This document shows positions 43,897 through 52,505 of a stretch of DNA of 64,000 bases, piece after piece. A program made the translations under genes and the position numbers. The notes beneath the pieces are model-generated. The model had not been told where the DNA came from, made no database searches, and was given only the letters and a program-made list of their open reading frames with translations. Each line of letters opens with the position of its first letter. The first letter of the stretch is position 1. Source of the DNA: Candidatus Gastranaerophilales bacterium (GTDB taxonomy: Bacteria; Cyanobacteriota; Vampirovibrionia; Gastranaerophilales; Gastranaerophilaceae); assembly GCA_028693235.1 (NCBI GenBank), contig JAQUVW010000003.1, forward strand, positions 246,069-310,068, given 5' to 3'.

Positions 43897-45294
43897 ATGA
43901 ATTCTATACAAAAAGCAATAGAAGCTTATCAAAATAACGATTTTGAACTCGCTGAGTCAATTTGCCTCGCCCCGATAAACATAGAACACAGTTTTGATGA
44001 TGTAGCAGACATTTTGGCAGCCATATATATTAATAAAAAAGATTTAAAAATTTTAAAGGACAAAAGTACATTTTACCTGCCGTTAATACGAAAAATCGCA
44101 GTGAACTGTTATAAACTTAACTTGAACGAAACGTCAAAAATATTTTTTGAAAAAGCACTACAATTAGATGTAAAAGACTATGTTGCTTGCAATTATCTTG
44201 GCTTGATAGCAGAACTTCTCTCAAACTACAAGGAGGCTGAAAAATTTTACCAAAAAGCAATAGAAATCACCCCCGACTATAACCCCATTTATAACATTGG
44301 AGTTTTATACAGAAAAACAGGTGATATAGACTCATCAATAAAATACTTAGAAAGAGCTTGCGAATTGCAACCGGTGAGCAAAACCGCCCATTACAGCTTA
44401 GGTATGTCTTATTTAATGAAGAAAGATTTTTATAAAGGCTATGAACATTTTATAAAACGAGAATTTAGAGAAAAAAGCAAATTAAAAAATGTAATTTTTA
44501 AGCTTGAACAAAAAAGCCACAAAGATAAAACAATTTTAATATACTGTGACGCAGGGCTTGGCGATGCTATAATGTTTTCGAGGTATTTCCCTTATTTAAA
44601 ACAACATTTTGAAGAAATAATCGTTTACGCAAGACGCGAATTAATTAACCTATTTCAATACTCTTTTAAAGACCTTATTTTTGTGGATGATATTAAGGAT
44701 ATAAATTATGACTGTTCGGTTTTAGCAATGAATTTACCATACTTATTAAACATGGATTTTGCACAAACCCCAACCGATTTTTACTTAAAGTCAGATGAAA
44801 ATAAAGAAAATATATATAAAAACAAATTTTTCAATTCTGATAAACTAAAAGTTGGAATAGTAGCTTACGCAGGTGGGCAAAGTCAAAGAACACAGAAGTT
44901 TCGGACTATTGGATTTGAAAAATTTTCTTTTTTAAAAGATTTTTCAAACATGGAAAAATATTCTTTTCAAAAATTTGATTTTGCACCGACTCCAATACTT
45001 CCTACTTATTTAACAGATATTGGAAATACCTTTTTTAATTTTTCAGATACCGCAGCAGCTTTAAAGAACATTGATTTGCTGATTTCTACAGATACAGCAA
45101 CCGCTCATTTAGCAGGAGCCTTGGGAATAAAAACATTTCTATTGCTACCTAATTGTTATGACTGGAGATGGTTCGACGGAAGCAAAGCTACACTATGGTA
45201 TAAAAACACGCAGCTTTTTGTCCAAACAGAAACCGAAAATTGGTCTGACGTAATTGAACAAATAAAAACAGAATTAAACAAAATGGCAAACTAA
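43897..45294 (+). CDS. TPR protein with glycosyltransferase (GT9/GT41-like) domain
   Basis: 465 residues. Residues about 60-190 hold tetratricopeptide repeats (YVACNYLGLIAELLSNYKEAEKFYQKA and following). The C-terminal half has the TPR-GT pattern: GLGDAIMFSRYFPYL, STDTATAHLAGALG and PNCYDWRWF. Such proteins may glycosylate proteins or belong to surface glycan assembly. The preceding 50-base gap contains no terminator. The end overlaps the convergent DtxR-like gene by 4 bases. Confidence 0.82.
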   Translation: MNSIQKAIEAYQNNDFELAESICLAPINIEHSFDDVADILAAIYINKKDLKILKDKSTFYLPLIRKIAVNCYKLNLNETSKIFFEKALQLDVKDYVACNYLGLIAELLSNYKEAEKFYQKAIEITPDYNPIYNIGVLYRKTGDIDSSIKYLERACELQPVSKTAHYSLGMSYLMKKDFYKGYEHFIKREFREKSKLKNVIFKLEQKSHKDKTILIYCDAGLGDAIMFSRYFPYLKQHFEEIIVYARRELINLFQYSFKDLIFVDDIKDINYDCSVLAMNLPYLLNMDFAQTPTDFYLKSDENKENIYKNKFFNSDKLKVGIVAYAGGQSQRTQKFRTIGFEKFSFLKDFSNMEKYSFQKFDFAPTPILPTYLTDIGNTFFNFSDTAAALKNIDLLISTDTATAHLAGALGIKTFLLLPNCYDWRWFDGSKATLWYKNTQLFVQTETENWSDVIEQIKTELNKMAN

Positions 45295-45797
45295 TTTGAG
45301 CAACCGCAACAGTTTTTACCTGTTCCTTTGTCATTAATACATTTTGCACATTTTTCCTGCATAATACCCTCGTTCAAATAATATTTGAAACTATTTTTCC
45401 ATTTAGGGGTTTTACACGAGCAATTCTGCATAAAGGTTAAATATTGAACAAATCTTTTTAAAACATCTTCAGGCATAGAGAACTCGATTTGAGAAGATGC
45501 GTCTTCTATTTTTTCATAAGGAAGCATCAGGCAAGTTTCCAAAAAATCAGAAATTATCTCATGCCTGCACCTTTTTTCTTTAATTGCAATTTTACCTTTA
45601 TTTGTAAGAGTAATAACACCGTAAGGTTTGTAGTTAAGGAACCCTTTTTTTTGAAGAGATTTGATAGCTTCCGAGGTAGAAGCTACCCCAATATTTAAGC
45701 TTTTGGCGACATCTTTTACTCTTGTAGCTGTTTCGACTTCAACAATGTCATAAACGGCTTTTAAGTATTTTTCTAGGCTTTCGGTTAATTTTTTCAT
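45291..45797 (-). CDS. DtxR/MntR-like regulator with Cys-rich tail
   Basis: 168 residues. The N-terminal winged helix (EKYLKAVYDIV, then RVKDVAKSLNIGVASTSEAIKSLQKKG) and RHEIISDFLE dimerisation/metal region match the DtxR family. In the metal site the usual EH pair reads EF, so classical Mn/Fe binding is altered. The last 55 residues carry seven Cys (CSC, CAKC, CCGC), nine in the whole protein, suggesting a bound metal or iron-sulfur cluster. It lies 21 bases after the 539-residue gene, in the same direction, so both are probably under the Cys attenuator. Confidence 0.82.
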   Translation of the reverse strand: MKKLTESLEKYLKAVYDIVEVETATRVKDVAKSLNIGVASTSEAIKSLQKKGFLNYKPYGVITLTNKGKIAIKEKRCRHEIISDFLETCLMLPYEKIEDASSQIEFSMPEDVLKRFVQYLTFMQNCSCKTPKWKNSFKYYLNEGIMQEKCAKCINDKGTGKNCCGCSN

Positions 45798-45818
45798 AAA
45801 GACCTCAATTTTATAACG

Positions 45819-47438
45819 TTATTTTATCATGAGTTGTTTTTCTATGTTAATAAAGCATGAAGGAGTAGTATTTTGCCATTTATTATTTTTAACATTATTT
45901 TGAGATTTTTTGGTCATAGCAATGTTTAATTTAGGTAGCACGACACCCAACATCAAAGCAGAATAAGCAATTCCGGATAGATGTGCAATATTTAATTTTT
46001 TTATATTTTTCGCAACATCACGACCACCTTGAGCTGCAATTTCGGCATGAGTTTTTAATGAAACATCTTGCAACCAGTGTTTAATGCCGTTGCCCGATTT
46101 TTGAATATTAAAGAGTGCGTTTTGTTTTTTATCAAATAATTGAGCAACTCCTTTTGCAACAAACCCGCCAAATACTAACCAATTCAAAAAGCCCAAATAA
46201 TCTCTAACTACAGTTTCACGCAACTCTGTATTGTCTTTAGAAGCCAAAAAACGCCCTAAAATCAAAGCACCATAAACAGTTTTTATCGCATTTCCACTAG
46301 TCGTAGGACCTGTAAATTCTAACTTTTGAGCAAATCCTTTTAAGCTTTTTACATTCATTACTTTCGAAAGCATAAACACAAACCCTAATGAAGCAAGTGC
46401 TTTATTGATAGGTAAGTTTTTTTGAGCGGAAGATTTTTTATCTTTTTTATTAATATCTTCAACATAACCGTTATTGCCGACAAATTCAGAGCTACCTGTC
46501 CTTTTGTTTGTAATATAACGATTTAATACCTGATTAGAAAGTGCAATTATAGTTGATAGAGCGAGTGCTCCGCCGATTTTTATCCCGTTAATTTTTTTCA
46601 ATTTGCCTATAGCCGGTGCAATTTCCTCACTATTTGACGAAAAAACATTTTTCCCCATATCAACAACATCTCGCAAAATATTTTGAATAGGAGCACTCAC
46701 CGATTTTTGTCCGGAATTTACTACAATATTTCTTTCAGCCCCCAAGCCATTTGTTATACGCATAGAAATAATATTTAAAATATTTTTCGCATCATTTTTT
46801 GAGATTGAGTTGTCTGTAATCAATCTGGTAACGAGTTTTTCAATATTTTCTTTCGGATTACCTGTCTTTATAATATTTTCCTCAAGTCCTTTGAATTTTT
46901 CATTTTGCCATTTAAAATTTCTCCATTTATTTTTGTCAAACCAAGAGATAGTTGAAAAATCAGACATTTTCCAGCTTGTTTTATTTTCGCCATTGATACC
47001 ATACATATTGTCAAAAACTTTATGGACAAAGTTTTCAGGCGTCTTTGACGACTTTTGCCAAACGTCATTAAAGACATCAATAGTATTATTTGTAACCCAT
47101 GAATTATTATTTACTTTCACATTTGGTTTAACACGTTTAGAAGCCAATTTTTGTATTAAAATCGCAAAAAGCCCTGCTGAAAATTCAGCAATAAAAGTAC
47201 CGGTATATTCCCGAAAAGCCATCTCGGCACCTGCATATTTATTGCGTTCTTTGAACTCGACAATTGTCCTAGGCGTATCCATTGCAAATATATCAACAGC
47301 AGAAGCATTCAACATCGGGTTAGTATCAAGGAGGGTGAGTCCTTTTGTTAATATTCCATCTATAGGTCCTTTAAAGTTAGGCGAATAAGCATTTTTGTCA
47401 GTTCTGTTTATAGTTTTAGTTTTAGTTATGTTTAACAT
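45819..47438 (-). CDS. membrane-associated protein of unknown function (539 residues), attenuator-controlled
   Basis: No family recognised. Lys/Asn-rich, with about six hydrophobic segments (near residues 79-98, 290-312, 350-365, 395-410, 420-440 and 490-512) separated by charged stretches, and an N-terminal SPNFKG near residue 19 but no signal peptide. Only one Cys (near the C-terminus), so cysteine attenuation is not explained by its own composition. AAAGGA precedes the ATG. It is preceded by the leader peptide and hairpins at 47471-47591 and followed 21 bases later by the Cys-rich regulator. Confidence 0.7.
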   Translation of the reverse strand: MLNITKTKTINRTDKNAYSPNFKGPIDGILTKGLTLLDTNPMLNASAVDIFAMDTPRTIVEFKERNKYAGAEMAFREYTGTFIAEFSAGLFAILIQKLASKRVKPNVKVNNNSWVTNNTIDVFNDVWQKSSKTPENFVHKVFDNMYGINGENKTSWKMSDFSTISWFDKNKWRNFKWQNEKFKGLEENIIKTGNPKENIEKLVTRLITDNSISKNDAKNILNIISMRITNGLGAERNIVVNSGQKSVSAPIQNILRDVVDMGKNVFSSNSEEIAPAIGKLKKINGIKIGGALALSTIIALSNQVLNRYITNKRTGSSEFVGNNGYVEDINKKDKKSSAQKNLPINKALASLGFVFMLSKVMNVKSLKGFAQKLEFTGPTTSGNAIKTVYGALILGRFLASKDNTELRETVVRDYLGFLNWLVFGGFVAKGVAQLFDKKQNALFNIQKSGNGIKHWLQDVSLKTHAEIAAQGGRDVAKNIKKLNIAHLSGIAYSALMLGVVLPKLNIAMTKKSQNNVKNNKWQNTTPSCFINIEKQLMIK

Positions 47439-47470
47439 TAGATTTTCCTTTCAATAAAAATTTCCGCAAT

Positions 47471-47498
47471 AAAAAAGCCCTTATGAAAATAAGGACTT
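47471..47498 (-). terminator. intrinsic terminator of the Cys attenuator
   Basis: Ten-pair stem with one G-U, four-base loop and six T on the minus strand, 32 bases before the start of the 539-residue gene. Confidence 0.88.
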
Positions 47499-47535
47499 CA
47501 ATACAAATATAATTTGTATGCCAATCTAAGTCCTT
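47471..47535 (-). promoter_or_regulatory. transcription attenuator: alternative antiterminator and terminator hairpins
   Basis: Read on the minus strand. Segment 1 AAGGACTT (47535-47528) can pair with segment 2 AAGTCCTT (47498-47491), enclosing a nested hairpin ATACAAAT/ATTTGTAT. Segment 2 is also the left arm of a 10-pair stem AAGTCCTTAT / ATAAGGGCTT with a TTTC loop followed by six T (47476-47471), an intrinsic terminator. The two structures exclude each other. Segment 1 overlaps the last codons and stop of the leader peptide, so ribosome position decides the fold. Confidence 0.85.
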
Positions 47536-47591
47536 ATATTTAAGAACTTACAACAGCAATTATTTTGTTTTTCAAGAGATATTTTTATCAT
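47526..47591 (-). CDS. leader peptide with three consecutive Cys codons
   Basis: 21 residues: MIKISLEKQNN, then CCC (codons 12-14, TGC TGT TGT), then KFLNIRT and TAG. The ATG lies 6 bases after a -10 element and has no SD, so translation would be leaderless. A ribosome stalled at the Cys codons (47558-47550) leaves segment 1 of the attenuator free; a ribosome reaching the stop covers it. This is the arrangement of trp/his-type leader peptides. Confidence 0.8.
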   Translation of the reverse strand: MIKISLEKQNNCCCKFLNIRT

Positions 47592-47597
47592 ATTTAG

Positions 47598-47626
47598 AGT
47601 ATTAATCAAATGACATTTTTTGTCAA
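47598..47626 (-). promoter_or_regulatory. promoter of the Cys-attenuated operon
   Basis: On the minus strand a perfect TTGACA (47626-47621) and AATACT (47603-47598) are 17 bases apart. The expected transcription start coincides with the leader-peptide ATG. The -35 overlaps an inverted repeat TGACA-N5-TGTCA (47611-47625), a possible operator. Confidence 0.7.
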
Positions 47627-47717
47627 CATCAGACTTCGCCAAAATTAATATTTGCAATGTGTTATGGTAATCCATAATTTTTATGGTATATATTAATTAA
47701 AATAGGAAAGGTGAAAA

Positions 47718-48821
47718 ATGAGAATATTAATCGGTATGTCAGGAGGAGTAGACTCCTCAACAGCAGCCCTTATTCTAAAAGAACAAGGACACGAAGTTAT
47801 CGGTGCAACAATGTCAATTTGGGGCAAAAAAGGAATTTATAAAAAGCTTTCAGAGCAATCAAGCAACCTGCTGCCAAAAGCTAAACACGGTGCCTGCTTG
47901 GGACCTGACGAAAAAGAAGATATAGAAGCCGCAAAAAAAATATGCGAAGAAATTGGCATACCGTTCTACGTCTTTGACTGTGCGGAACAATATGAAAAGA
48001 TAGTGCTATCGAACTTTAAAAAAGAATACATGGCTGGCAGAACTCCAAACCCTTGTATCTGGTGTAATGCGTTGATTAAATTTGAAGCTTTACCCCAACT
48101 TGCGAAAGCTAATGGAATAAGGTTTGACAAATTTGCAACAGGTCATTATGCAAAAGTAGAATTCGATGAAAAAGCTAACCGATACTTGCTAAAAAAAGGG
48201 AAAAGCCCGAATAAAGACCAATCCTACTTTTTAAATAGACTTACTCAAAAGCAACTGGCAAATATATTGCTTCCCTTGGGCGATTATTCAAAAGAAGAAA
48301 TTAGGGATATAGCCTCAAAAAACGGCTTGAGCGTCGCAAGTAAAGCCGATAGTCAGGATTTTTACGAGGGCGATTACAACGAACTTTTGAATGTTAAACC
48401 TAAAAAAGGCAATATTGTTGATACTAAAGGAAATATTTTAGGCACGCACGATGGAATTTGGAACTACACTATAGGACAACGAAAGGGGCTTAAAATAAGC
48501 TCTGAAGCACCTCTTTATGTCCTCGAACTGGATAATGAAAAAAATGAAGTTGTTGTCGGATTTAAAAACAAAACATTTAAAAATGAACTAATTGCATCAG
48601 ATTTAAACTGGATAGCAATAACAAAACCTAAAGAAAATTTTCATTGTAAAGCGAAAATCCGTTCCACACAAACACCTGTAGCTGTAGAGATAAGACCAAA
48701 TGAGGACTTTTTAACTGTTGAATTTGAAGATTTACAAAAATCAATTGCTCCGGGACAAGCTATTGTCTTTTACAAAGAAGATATTGTATTAGGTGGTGGA
48801 GTAATTCGTAGCTGTAATTAA
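47718..48821 (+). CDS. mnmA: tRNA-specific 2-thiouridylase, variant form
   Basis: Thiolates U34 of tRNA for Lys, Glu and Gln using cysteine-derived sulfur. 367 residues. The ATP loop is GMSGGVDSS (residues 6-14), the first catalytic Cys is in NPCIWCN (Cys113, with Cys116), and TGHYAK, KDQSYFL and IGQRKGL follow. The usual second catalytic Cys (DICF motif) is missing: the segment reads SQDFYEGDY (residues 212-220). An extra segment with HGACLGPDE (residues 57-65) is also unusual. AGGAAAGG precedes the ATG. Divergent from the Cys-attenuated operon. Confidence 0.93.
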   Translation: MRILIGMSGGVDSSTAALILKEQGHEVIGATMSIWGKKGIYKKLSEQSSNLLPKAKHGACLGPDEKEDIEAAKKICEEIGIPFYVFDCAEQYEKIVLSNFKKEYMAGRTPNPCIWCNALIKFEALPQLAKANGIRFDKFATGHYAKVEFDEKANRYLLKKGKSPNKDQSYFLNRLTQKQLANILLPLGDYSKEEIRDIASKNGLSVASKADSQDFYEGDYNELLNVKPKKGNIVDTKGNILGTHDGIWNYTIGQRKGLKISSEAPLYVLELDNEKNEVVVGFKNKTFKNELIASDLNWIAITKPKENFHCKAKIRSTQTPVAVEIRPNEDFLTVEFEDLQKSIAPGQAIVFYKEDIVLGGGVIRSCN

Positions 48822-48866
48822 ATTTTATGATAAAATAAAATGAATTAAAGAATAGATGCAAGCTAG

Positions 48867-50552
48867 ATGAATAGAATAAAAGATTTTTGTATTTTTACAG
48901 GAATATTTGTTATTTATGGAATTTTTTTGATACATTTATTGCCTGAAATAACATTTGATTGGCAAAATTATCGATTATATAATGTTTGGGCACTTTTTCA
49001 TGACCGATTAATTTTTGACTATATGCCAACCACCTTACGATGCAGTTTTGTTCCGTTTTTAGAAATTCCAAATTACGTCGGAATAAAATTTCTAAATAAT
49101 TACCCGAATTTATTTTTATTTCTTTCGACGATAGATTCAACTGTCGCAATATTTTTAACCTACAAAATCTCAGCTTTAATTTTTCGAAAAGAAACTGCTT
49201 GCAAAAATTTCTGCATCATTATGAGCACTGTTTTAGTTATGTTCACCCCCCTAATGATATATGAATTATCCTTTGAACAAAACGACATGCCTTTAGCTTG
49301 TTTTATTATGGGGGCATTATACCTGATATTAAAATATCTTTTTATAGATGAAAAGCAAAGAAGCTACAAGTTGCTTTTTGCAGGAATTTTAATAGGGACT
49401 GCACTTGGTTTGAAGCTTGTTGCGTGCGTGTATGTACTAACATTTGCAGTCATGTTAATTTTATATAAAAGTAATTTAAAATCTGTAAAAAAAGACTTGT
49501 TAAGCTTTTTTTCAGGAGTATTTTTTTCATTTTTGGCACTAGATAGTTGGTGGTTTTTAAAAATATATAATAGATTTGGGAATCCATTTTTCCCATATTT
49601 CAACAATATATTTCACTCCGATAAGGCTCCGTTCAAAGCTATAGTCGACATTGATTTCGGACACTTGAAGCCAAGAAACATTATAGAGATATTATTTTAT
49701 CCATTTTTTAAATCAAACAATCAATATTTTTACGGAATAGAAAATTTTTCATTCGATTATCGATATCCGCTTTGGTATATCAGTTCTTTTGTATTACTAG
49801 CAATCCAATATTTAAATAATATAAAAGGGATAATAAACAAATATATAGACGAAATCAGCGATAAACGAATGTTTATATTCATCTTGTTATTTACACTTAT
49901 TTCTTATTTTATAAATTTAGGAATTTTTTCCGCATATCGTTACATAATCCCAACAACTCTTTTATTTGGAATAACCATAGTAATCTTTATTTCTGTATTA
50001 ATAAATTTCATCAAGACATCAAAAGCTAATAAAAACAGATGCTTAATAATTATTTGCCTAATTATCTTGTGTACATGCAGTATTTTTTCAAAATATTATA
50101 AATTTAAATTTTATTCATTATTTTTTAAAAAACAAACTCCAAGCTCTATTATCCAAACAGAAGACCTTAAATTTGAAGATAATTCGACTGTTATTTTAGT
50201 AGCAAGTGGAACATCATTCATGATTCCGTTCCAAAACCCGAACTGCCATTATATGGGGTTTGCAATCCCTGAAACAATACTCAAAAATATACAGCTAATG
50301 CCTGATACACCAATGTTATATGGCATTTATTGGACAGCTGTTCAAACACAAGATGTTCTTAAAAAAACTATAAATTCAAATAAAAAAATATATATATTAA
50401 GTAAAAGTAGTATTTTTACACATCCATATATAAAAGCCACATTGAATAGTTATTCAAAGCAGAAAAAACGGAAACTATCGAATTGTAAAGAAGCACATTT
50501 TTCGTATTTCGACATTGAAAACGATATTTTTATATATTGTGAATATAACTAA
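48867..50552 (+). CDS. polytopic membrane protein, GT-C glycosyltransferase-like
   Basis: 561 residues with about ten membrane helices and a C-terminal soluble part (from about residue 430). The first loop contains FDWQNYRLYNVW and later FEQNDMPLACF, resembling the acidic loops of lipid-linked-sugar transferases of the GT39/GT83/GT87 type, which act on the outer face of the membrane. No catalytic motif can be assigned with certainty. No clear SD. It overlaps the convergent next gene by 23 bases. Confidence 0.7.
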   Translation: MNRIKDFCIFTGIFVIYGIFLIHLLPEITFDWQNYRLYNVWALFHDRLIFDYMPTTLRCSFVPFLEIPNYVGIKFLNNYPNLFLFLSTIDSTVAIFLTYKISALIFRKETACKNFCIIMSTVLVMFTPLMIYELSFEQNDMPLACFIMGALYLILKYLFIDEKQRSYKLLFAGILIGTALGLKLVACVYVLTFAVMLILYKSNLKSVKKDLLSFFSGVFFSFLALDSWWFLKIYNRFGNPFFPYFNNIFHSDKAPFKAIVDIDFGHLKPRNIIEILFYPFFKSNNQYFYGIENFSFDYRYPLWYISSFVLLAIQYLNNIKGIINKYIDEISDKRMFIFILLFTLISYFINLGIFSAYRYIIPTTLLFGITIVIFISVLINFIKTSKANKNRCLIIICLIILCTCSIFSKYYKFKFYSLFFKKQTPSSIIQTEDLKFEDNSTVILVASGTSFMIPFQNPNCHYMGFAIPETILKNIQLMPDTPMLYGIYWTAVQTQDVLKKTINSNKKIYILSKSSIFTHPYIKATLNSYSKQKKRKLSNCKEAHFSYFDIENDIFIYCEYN

Positions 50553-51495
50553 ATACAGTCATGGCAACCTTTTTCATTTCAATGTCACCATATCTTTGAT
50601 CAATAGGCAATGAAACTAAATTTGAGGATAAAAATGCTTCAAAAGAATTTTTTCTTTGTTTTTTATTATCCCAATAGTGAGTAGCATATATTTGATTTTC
50701 AAACAAATATTCAAGTAAGCTGACATCAGCACATAAAAAAGGATATTCAAAAGGAATACAATCCGTATCGATATCAATATTTAATTGATTTTTATCCCGT
50801 AATAATGTATGTAAAAATAAAAAATTTTTTCGTCTTTTTATTTTAATTTTTTCATAATCTAATCCATCTAAAATCTTGTGGCTGAGTTTTGACATATATT
50901 TTATAGGTTCATCAATCAAAAAATCATCATTCATCTCAAAAGAATGATAGCCGTCTTCGGCAGACAAATCGACTCGTTGTATAAGATGATTAAATCTCAA
51001 ATAAGATTTATCTGTTTCTAAACCATAAACATTTTTTTTATCACAAAAGCAATAGGCTCCATCGGGAACCCCGAAGAACTTCCTTGCAGAATTAAAGCTT
51101 GCAAGTCCCTGTTTTGGACTAAAAAAGCTGTGAGTATTGTCAATGATTACCTTTGGATATTTTTCAGTTAAAACTTTGACGTTATTTTGACAAATCCCAA
51201 AATAATTAGGATACAAAATATATTCATTTTGTTCAAAATCCATAGTGGGCATAAAATTTTCATCTATATCAAACTCAATGAAATCGCATTTTTCAGACTT
51301 TATAGCCTCAGTTACAACAGGACAGATGTATGCAGGAACATACATTTTTTTGATGTTATATGCACGGATAATATATCTCAAACAATTACGTCCGGTATTC
51401 AACCTAAGGCAATCGTCAAAATATTCTTGACCTAAATTCGTTTCAAGTTCAAAATATCCACCTATAGCATTGTTTTTCGTCACAGTATTTTTCAT
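50530..51495 (-). CDS. DegT-like PLP-fold protein
   Basis: 321 residues. GGYFELE, RLNTGRNCLRYI, YVPAYICPVV, YPNYFG, IIDNTHSFF and RKFFGVPDGAY match a branch of the DegT/DnrJ/EryC1 fold common in surface-sugar clusters. The Lys of RKFFG occupies the position expected for the PLP-binding Lys, but I cannot confirm activity. TATAAT lies 11 bases before the ATG and there is no SD, so the 5' leader would be very short. Confidence 0.75.
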   Translation of the reverse strand: MKNTVTKNNAIGGYFELETNLGQEYFDDCLRLNTGRNCLRYIIRAYNIKKMYVPAYICPVVTEAIKSEKCDFIEFDIDENFMPTMDFEQNEYILYPNYFGICQNNVKVLTEKYPKVIIDNTHSFFSPKQGLASFNSARKFFGVPDGAYCFCDKKNVYGLETDKSYLRFNHLIQRVDLSAEDGYHSFEMNDDFLIDEPIKYMSKLSHKILDGLDYEKIKIKRRKNFLFLHTLLRDKNQLNIDIDTDCIPFEYPFLCADVSLLEYLFENQIYATHYWDNKKQRKNSFEAFLSSNLVSLPIDQRYGDIEMKKVAMTVFSYIHNI

Positions 51496-51540
51496 ATTTA
51501 TGGACTATTATACGCTAAATTTTTGTTATAGGATTATTAT

Positions 51541-52263
51541 ATGAGCAATTTTATATTTTTAAAAAAAAATAATGAAAATTTATACAACGTTATAGCAGAA
51601 GCCGAAAAACTCTTTAGAGATGAATATTTCGACCAAACTATAATTCAAACAAGAAAATTTGCAGAAAATATATGCCGAGATTTACTAAGGGGCAAAGTCG
51701 CAGAAGAAGACACATTTGATGACTTAATCAATAAACTCAAAGACAATTCGTACGGAAATGTCAGGATTAACGAATTTACAGATGACTTATATTACCTAAA
51801 GAAAAGAGGGAATGCATCAGCCCATGCAACATCTTCTAAAAATGACGGAAAAATAGCCTTAGAATGTATTGAACGGGCTTATGAAATATCAGTTTTTTAT
51901 TCAAATATGAAATACGGCTACAGCAAAAAGCTTGATAACTCTGTATTTAGTGAAGAAATGCTTATGACAGGGCAATCTACAGCAGAAAAAACGAAACCCA
52001 TATCACTAAAAAAACGTTATAAAGAAGAACTTGAAGCAACAAGATTATACGAGAGCAAAGAAAACATATCCAAGCCTAAAAAGAAAAATCAAGCACAAAA
52101 AGCCACATCTTCTCGGGAAAACTCTCCTATAAATAGAGGCAACAAAGATGAAATAAAAAGCCTCTTATTTAGAATAATAGCAATAGGTTTACTGTTATAT
52201 ATCAGCGGTGCATACCTGTACTCAATAATTCAAAAAGTATTGTCTTTTTTCAACAAATTTTAA
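51541..52263 (+). CDS. DUF4145-like (HEPN) protein with C-terminal membrane anchor
   Basis: 240 residues. The N-terminal 120 residues (AEKLFRDEYFDQTIIQTRKFAENICRDLL, then LKKRGNASAHA) match the DUF4145/HEPN-like helical domain found in restriction and defence proteins. A Lys/Glu-rich linker follows, then one membrane helix at residues 208-230. It could be a membrane-attached RNA-binding or nuclease-related protein; the RxxxxH of active HEPN RNases is seen only loosely as RGNASAH. Weak AGGAT before the ATG. Confidence 0.7.
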   Translation: MSNFIFLKKNNENLYNVIAEAEKLFRDEYFDQTIIQTRKFAENICRDLLRGKVAEEDTFDDLINKLKDNSYGNVRINEFTDDLYYLKKRGNASAHATSSKNDGKIALECIERAYEISVFYSNMKYGYSKKLDNSVFSEEMLMTGQSTAEKTKPISLKKRYKEELEATRLYESKENISKPKKKNQAQKATSSRENSPINRGNKDEIKSLLFRIIAIGLLLYISGAYLYSIIQKVLSFFNKF

Positions 52264-52505
52264 GAAAGCTCTTTTGTAAACTTTTATTACCTTGCTAGCA
52301 AATAAAATGATTTGTAGTTTTTAAACGAGCGAGGATAAAATTAATTTCTGCAAATATGGAGCATTCACTGATGATGCATTTTATCACTGTAGTTTGTTTA
52401 TTACAATCTACAGCACGCTAAATTACGCCAATAAGCACAAACCTATGGACTAAATTATGCAATAAGTATAATTTTTCGTGTTACAAATAAGAAGAGAGGG
52501 TTTCT
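52264..52505. promoter_or_regulatory. intergenic region upstream of pckA
   Basis: 242 bases with no open frame. TGTAG (near 52392) can pair with CTACA across 15 bases. TATAAT at 52467-52472 is a candidate -10 for pckA, without a good -35. GAGAGGG just before the ATG is the ribosome-binding site. Confidence 0.4.

Noticed and set aside
46810-47388. 192-codon plus-strand frame opposite the 539-residue gene
   Set aside because: No SD, shadow-type composition; the minus-strand gene has an SD, a promoter and an attenuator.
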